Assembly: GCF_007829815.1 (NCBI RefSeq)
Contig: NZ_VIWT01000001.1
Location: 2,937,501-3,001,500, forward strand
Direction of reading: 5' to 3'
Source of the DNA: Kitasatospora viridis
Lineage (GTDB): Bacteria; Actinomycetota; Actinomycetes; Streptomycetales; Streptomycetaceae
DNA length: 64,000 nt
Part shown: in pieces, positions 60,547-64,000 of the stretch
How the letters are laid out: each line of letters begins with the position of its first letter
How positions within the stretch are numbered: position 1 is the first letter of the stretch
Program-made: the position numbers and the translations under genes
The notes under the pieces: model-generated
Seen by the model: only the letters and a program-made list of their open reading frames with translations
What the model was told of the DNA's origin: nothing
Database searches by the model: none

Positions 60547-61776
60547 ATGACGCCTGGCAGCCCTGGCCGTCTCATCCGGAGTCTGGCCGCACTCGTCCTG
60601 CTCGCCACCGCCGTGGCGCCCGCGCTGGCCGGCTTGGCCGACCCGGAGCCGCTCGGCTCGCTCGGACTGCTCCCGGACCGCGCGCTGCCGCCCCGCGGCG
60701 GCGTCGCGCCGGCCCGGCTGCGCGGCATCGGCGCGGCCCCCACCGTGGACATACGCCGCACCGGTGACCCGGCCAACCGGATCACCCTGGTGCTGCTCGG
60801 CGACGGCTACACGGCCGCCCAGCAGGACCTCTTCCACCAACAGGCGGACCAGGCCTGGCGGGCCCTGATGGACATCGAGCCGTTCCGCAGCTACCGGGAC
60901 TTCTTCAACATACGGCGGGTGGACGTGGTCTCCCCGACCTCCGGGATCGCCGAGACCGACGGCCGCGGCGCCCGCCCGGCCACCCCGCTCGGCATGCACT
61001 TCTGGTGCGAGGGCACGGCCCGGCTGCTCTGCGCCGACGAGGCCGCCACCGCCCGCTACGCCGGCCCCGGCGAGGGCCCGCAGTACCTGATCGCGCTGGC
61101 CAACTCCGTCGAGTACGGCGGGGCCGGCGGCACCGGCGTGACCACGCTGGCCGGCGGCAGCCCGGACGCCGGCCGGATCATCCAGCACGAGATCGGGCAC
61201 ACCGTCGGCGACCTGGGCGACGAGTACGACAGCGCGCCGACCGACACCGACTACCCCAACCTGTCCGGCGAGGGCGCCGACGCGATGCGCCGCGACCACG
61301 CCAAGTGGTGGCGCTGGCTGGGCGCGCAGTCGCCGGACGGCGGCGGCGAGGTGGGCGCCTACCGGAGCGCCAACGGGGTCTACCGCCCGACCGAGGACTC
61401 GGTGATGCGGACCCTGGGCGGCAGCTACAACCTGCCCTCCCGGGAGGCGATCCTGGAGCAGCTCTACCGCCGGGTCTCCCCGCTGGACGGCGTCGACCCG
61501 CGCCCGGGCCAGGTCAGCGGCCGACCGCGGCTGACGGTCCGTCCGCTGACCCTGGAGGGCGGCCGGCGGCTCCAGGTGCAGTGGAAGGTGGACGGGCACC
61601 CGGTGGCCTCGCAGGCCCCGGACCAGACCTGGCTGGACCCGGCGGCGCTGGGCCTGCCGGCCGGCCACCGGACCACGGTGACCGCGACGGTGCGGGACAC
61701 CACCGACTGGGTGCGGGACGAGGCCTTCCGGGACCAGCACATGACCCGTACGGTGAGCTGGACGCTGGCCGGCTGA
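60547..61776 (+). CDS. Secreted M64 family zinc metallopeptidase
   Basis: A 409-residue exported peptidase (signal peptide 1-30, SLAALVLLATAVAPALA). The M64 (IgA-peptidase-like) catalytic motif HEIGHTVGDLGDEYD starts at residue 214, so both His, the Glu and the third metal ligand region are intact. The C-terminal 100 residues form a beta-rich accessory domain. ATG 60547 with GAGGA 8 nt upstream. Confidence 0.85.
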   Translation: MTPGSPGRLIRSLAALVLLATAVAPALAGLADPEPLGSLGLLPDRALPPRGGVAPARLRGIGAAPTVDIRRTGDPANRITLVLLGDGYTAAQQDLFHQQADQAWRALMDIEPFRSYRDFFNIRRVDVVSPTSGIAETDGRGARPATPLGMHFWCEGTARLLCADEAATARYAGPGEGPQYLIALANSVEYGGAGGTGVTTLAGGSPDAGRIIQHEIGHTVGDLGDEYDSAPTDTDYPNLSGEGADAMRRDHAKWWRWLGAQSPDGGGEVGAYRSANGVYRPTEDSVMRTLGGSYNLPSREAILEQLYRRVSPLDGVDPRPGQVSGRPRLTVRPLTLEGGRRLQVQWKVDGHPVASQAPDQTWLDPAALGLPAGHRTTVTATVRDTTDWVRDEAFRDQHMTRTVSWTLAG

Positions 61777-61844
61777 ATCCGCGACCGGATCGGTATGTAC
61801 CCGATAGAACCATCGAATGATGGGATGACTAATCTGGGTGCACT

Positions 61845-63218
61845 ATGCCCGCGGACCCCGCCACCAGCTCCCCGTCCCTGCCCGCGTCCGTCCCCGCGCC
61901 CCGGCCCGCCCCCGGCCGGCTCCCCGGGACCCCGCACCCCGAGGCCGCCCTCCCGCCCGGCGGCCGGGCCGCCTGGCTGGCCTGGGGCATCGGGGTCAGC
62001 GTCTACGTCCTGGCGGTGATCCACCGCACCAGCCTCGGCGTCGCCGGGCTGGACGCCGCGCACCGGTTCTCCGTGGGCGCCTCCGCGCTCTCCGCCTTCT
62101 CCATCCTCCAGGTGCTGGTCTACGCCGCGATGCAGATCCCGGTCGGCCTGCTGGTGGACCGGTACGGTCCGCGCCGGGTGCTGCTGGCCGGCGTGCTGCT
62201 GCTCAGCGCCGGGCAGTTGGCCTTCGCCTTCAGCACCTCCTTCGGGCCCGCGCTGGCCTCCCGGGCGGTGCTCGGCTGCGGCGACGCGATGACCTTCATC
62301 AGCGTCCTGCGGATCGCCGCCCGCTGGTTCCCGGCCGCCCGCAACCCGCTGGTCGCCCAACTCACCGGCCTGGCCGGCATGGGCGGCAACCTGGTCACCA
62401 CCGTGGTGCTGGCCCGGGCGCTGCACACCGAGGGCTGGACCACCACCTTCGCCGGCACGGCGCTGCTCGGGGTGGCGGTCTTCGCGCTGGTCGCGCTCTG
62501 GCTGCGGGAGGTCCCGCCGGGCCCGTCCGGGCAGCAGTCGGCGGCGCCGGTGGCGGACGGCCCGCAGCCCTCGCTGCTGGCCCGGATCCGGGAGTGCTGG
62601 CACGAGCCGGGCACCCGGCTCGGCCTGTGGGTGCACTTCACCACCCAGTTCCCCGGCAACGCCTTCTCGCTGCTCTGGGGCCTGCCCTACCTGGTGGAGG
62701 GGCAGGGCATGAGCCGCGGCGGGGCGGCCGGGCTGCTCACCCTGCTGGTGCTCAGCAACATGGCCTTCGGCCTGCTCTTCGGCCGGCTGCTCTCCCGCTC
62801 CTCGCAGGCCCGGATGCCGATCACCCTGGGCGTGATCGCCGGCACCTCGGCCAGCTGGGCGGCGGCGCTGGCCTGGCCCGGCGGGCACCCGCCGTTCTGG
62901 CTGCTTTTGCTGCTCATCGTGGCGATGGGCAGCAACGGGCCCGGCTCGCTGGTCGGCCTGGAGTACGCCCGCGCGCACAACCCGGGGCACCGGCTGGGCA
63001 CCGCCTCCGGGATCGCCAACATGGGCGGCTTCGTGGCCACCATGCTGACCCTGCTCGGCGTCGGGCTGCTGCTGGACGCGGTCTCCGGCGGCGCCGAGAC
63101 CTACTCGGCCGGCGCCTTCCGGATCGCCTTCTGCTGGCTCGCGGTGCCGATGGCGGTCGGCACCGCGATGGTGCTGCGGCTGCACCGCCAGGTCGGGCGG
63201 GCCGCCGCTACGGCATGA
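61845..63218 (+). CDS. MFS transporter
   Basis: A 457-residue major facilitator protein with a 35-residue Pro-rich start and 12 predicted helices; loop signature GLLVDRYGPRRVLLAGVLLL. It resembles nitrate/oxalate-type and sugar-phosphate-type MFS proteins; substrate unknown. TAATCT lies 9 nt before the ATG. The last 11 bases overlap the convergent isomerase-like gene. Confidence 0.85.
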   Translation: MPADPATSSPSLPASVPAPRPAPGRLPGTPHPEAALPPGGRAAWLAWGIGVSVYVLAVIHRTSLGVAGLDAAHRFSVGASALSAFSILQVLVYAAMQIPVGLLVDRYGPRRVLLAGVLLLSAGQLAFAFSTSFGPALASRAVLGCGDAMTFISVLRIAARWFPAARNPLVAQLTGLAGMGGNLVTTVVLARALHTEGWTTTFAGTALLGVAVFALVALWLREVPPGPSGQQSAAPVADGPQPSLLARIRECWHEPGTRLGLWVHFTTQFPGNAFSLLWGLPYLVEGQGMSRGGAAGLLTLLVLSNMAFGLLFGRLLSRSSQARMPITLGVIAGTSASWAAALAWPGGHPPFWLLLLLIVAMGSNGPGSLVGLEYARAHNPGHRLGTASGIANMGGFVATMLTLLGVGLLLDAVSGGAETYSAGAFRIAFCWLAVPMAVGTAMVLRLHRQVGRAAATA

Positions 63219-64000
63219 CCGAGAACTTCGCCAGGATCCGCTCGGCCAGCTCCTGGTCGCCGTCCACCCGCAGCCGGCCCGCGGGCAGCCCGTCGGCCCG
63301 GACCCGGCCGGTGGCCAGGCGCAGGTAGGTCTCCCAGTCGGTGCTGAACCGCACGTCCGGGCCCAGGGTGATCCGGTCGTCGATCGAGCCGCGACCGTCC
63401 TGGTCGACCCGGACGGTGCGCAGGAACTCCAGCGGGCCGCCGACGTCGAGGGCGACGGTGGTGCCGGCCGGCGCGCCGGCGCTCTTGGCGACCACCCGGG
63501 GCAGGCCGGCCAGCAGCACGTCGCGGGTGATCGGGGCGCCGGGGGAGTCCAGGTTGCCGGACAGCCCGAGGGCCCGCCGCAGGTCCTGCTCGTGCACCCA
63601 GAGGTCCATCGCCCGCAGCTGCAGCAGCCGCTGGTAGGGCACCTGGTAGGCGCCCGGGCCGAGCGGCATGGCGACCGGGTCGTCCGCTCCGGTGGTGGCG
63701 TTGCGCAGCGACCGGGCGCGGCGGATGATCACGTACTCCAGCTCGGCCGTCATCTCCGGCGAGGTGTGGCAACGGCGCTTGTCGACCGGGAGTTCGAGGT
63801 AGCGGGAGACGTCGTCCTTGACGTGGAAGAGGTCGCTCGGGAGCGAGTGGATCGGGCGCGGATCGCCGAGCAGTTCCGACTCGACGCCGATCACGTGCGA
63901 CACGACGTCGCGCACCGACCAGCCGGGCAGTTCGGTCGCCCGGTTCCACGAGTCGGAGGGCAGCGCCGCCAACAGCTCGGATATGGCCTCGATGGCGTGC
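63208..64000 (-). CDS. Mycothiol-dependent maleylpyruvate isomerase-like protein (5' end missing)
   Basis: A DinB-fold protein of the maleylpyruvate isomerase N-terminal family. The frame runs off the window end (AIEAISELLAALPSDSW is the family's first helix), so the start lies beyond base 64000. Metal-site residues are present in VVSHVIGVE and LWVHEQDLRRALG. A C-terminal SCP2-like segment follows (ILAKFSV at the end). The family uses mycothiol or acts on unknown thiol substrates. Convergent with the MFS gene, overlapping by 11 bp. Confidence 0.83.
   Translation of the reverse strand, partial: HAIEAISELLAALPSDSWNRATELPGWSVRDVVSHVIGVESELLGDPRPIHSLPSDLFHVKDDVSRYLELPVDKRRCHTSPEMTAELEYVIIRRARSLRNATTGADDPVAMPLGPGAYQVPYQRLLQLRAMDLWVHEQDLRRALGLSGNLDSPGAPITRDVLLAGLPRVVAKSAGAPAGTTVALDVGGPLEFLRTVRVDQDGRGSIDDRITLGPDVRFSTDWETYLRLATGRVRADGLPAGRLRVDGDQELAERILAKFSVMP

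Overview
This is a very GC-rich, tightly packed stretch of the core chromosome of a streptomycete (Streptomyces or Kitasatospora; the sequence alone does not separate the two). The genes suggest this: rsmG-parA-parB, trxB-trxA, sigM with its anti-sigma factor, a split MurJ/pseudokinase pair, pcnA, an LppU/SCO3897-family gene, ino1, an rpsF-ssb-rpsR-rplI operon, dnaB, a FemX-type peptidoglycan ligase, proteasome-linked Bpa and several Ser/Thr kinases. Six exact copies of the actinomycete parS site (GTTTCACGTGAAAC) lie in the first 29 kb, so the replication origin should be just upstream of base 1.

Layout. 1-9121: chromosome partitioning (parA, parB, parS), an acetyltransferase, the thioredoxin system behind a textbook SigR promoter, and on the minus strand a pseudokinase-sigM-anti-sigma block. 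9336-20706: envelope and housekeeping genes (murJ, a DUF6049 protein, pcnA, LppU family, MFS exporter, inositol phosphate synthase, PadR regulator). 21163-28491: cell-wall genes (bifunctional PBP, GT87 glycosyltransferase, alanine-racemase-like protein, FemX, small membrane protein). 28793-34307: ribosomal protein/ssb operon, MATE exporter, a cluster of DnaA boxes, dnaB and a YqeY protein. 34334-43308: accessory metabolism (a HAD-methyltransferase fusion, HxlR/azoreductase pair, molybdenum-cofactor genes, potassium channel, quinone reductase). 43401-45558: a three-gene cassette that looks like a type VII-secreted zinc-metalloprotease toxin, its immunity protein and a WXG100 partner. 45658-51035: erythromycin-esterase-like secreted protein, alpha/beta hydrolase with TetR regulator, CsoR/CstR-type regulator with its operator, a secreted Pro/Ala-rich protein, and Bpa. 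51203-56397: two membrane Ser/Thr kinases, a phosphotransferase and an orphan response regulator. 56757-60303: a 2-oxoacid dehydrogenase operon (E1 alpha, E1 beta, E2). 60547-64000: an M64 peptidase, an MFS transporter and a mycothiol-dependent isomerase-like gene cut by the window end.

The parts most worth follow-up are the toxin/immunity/WXG100 cassette, the DnaA-box cluster in front of dnaB, the parS sites embedded in 38-bp perfect palindromes, the in-frame HAD-methyltransferase fusion, and the CsoR-family regulator that lacks the copper-ligand histidine. I saw no tRNA or rRNA gene, CRISPR array, insertion sequence or prophage gene.
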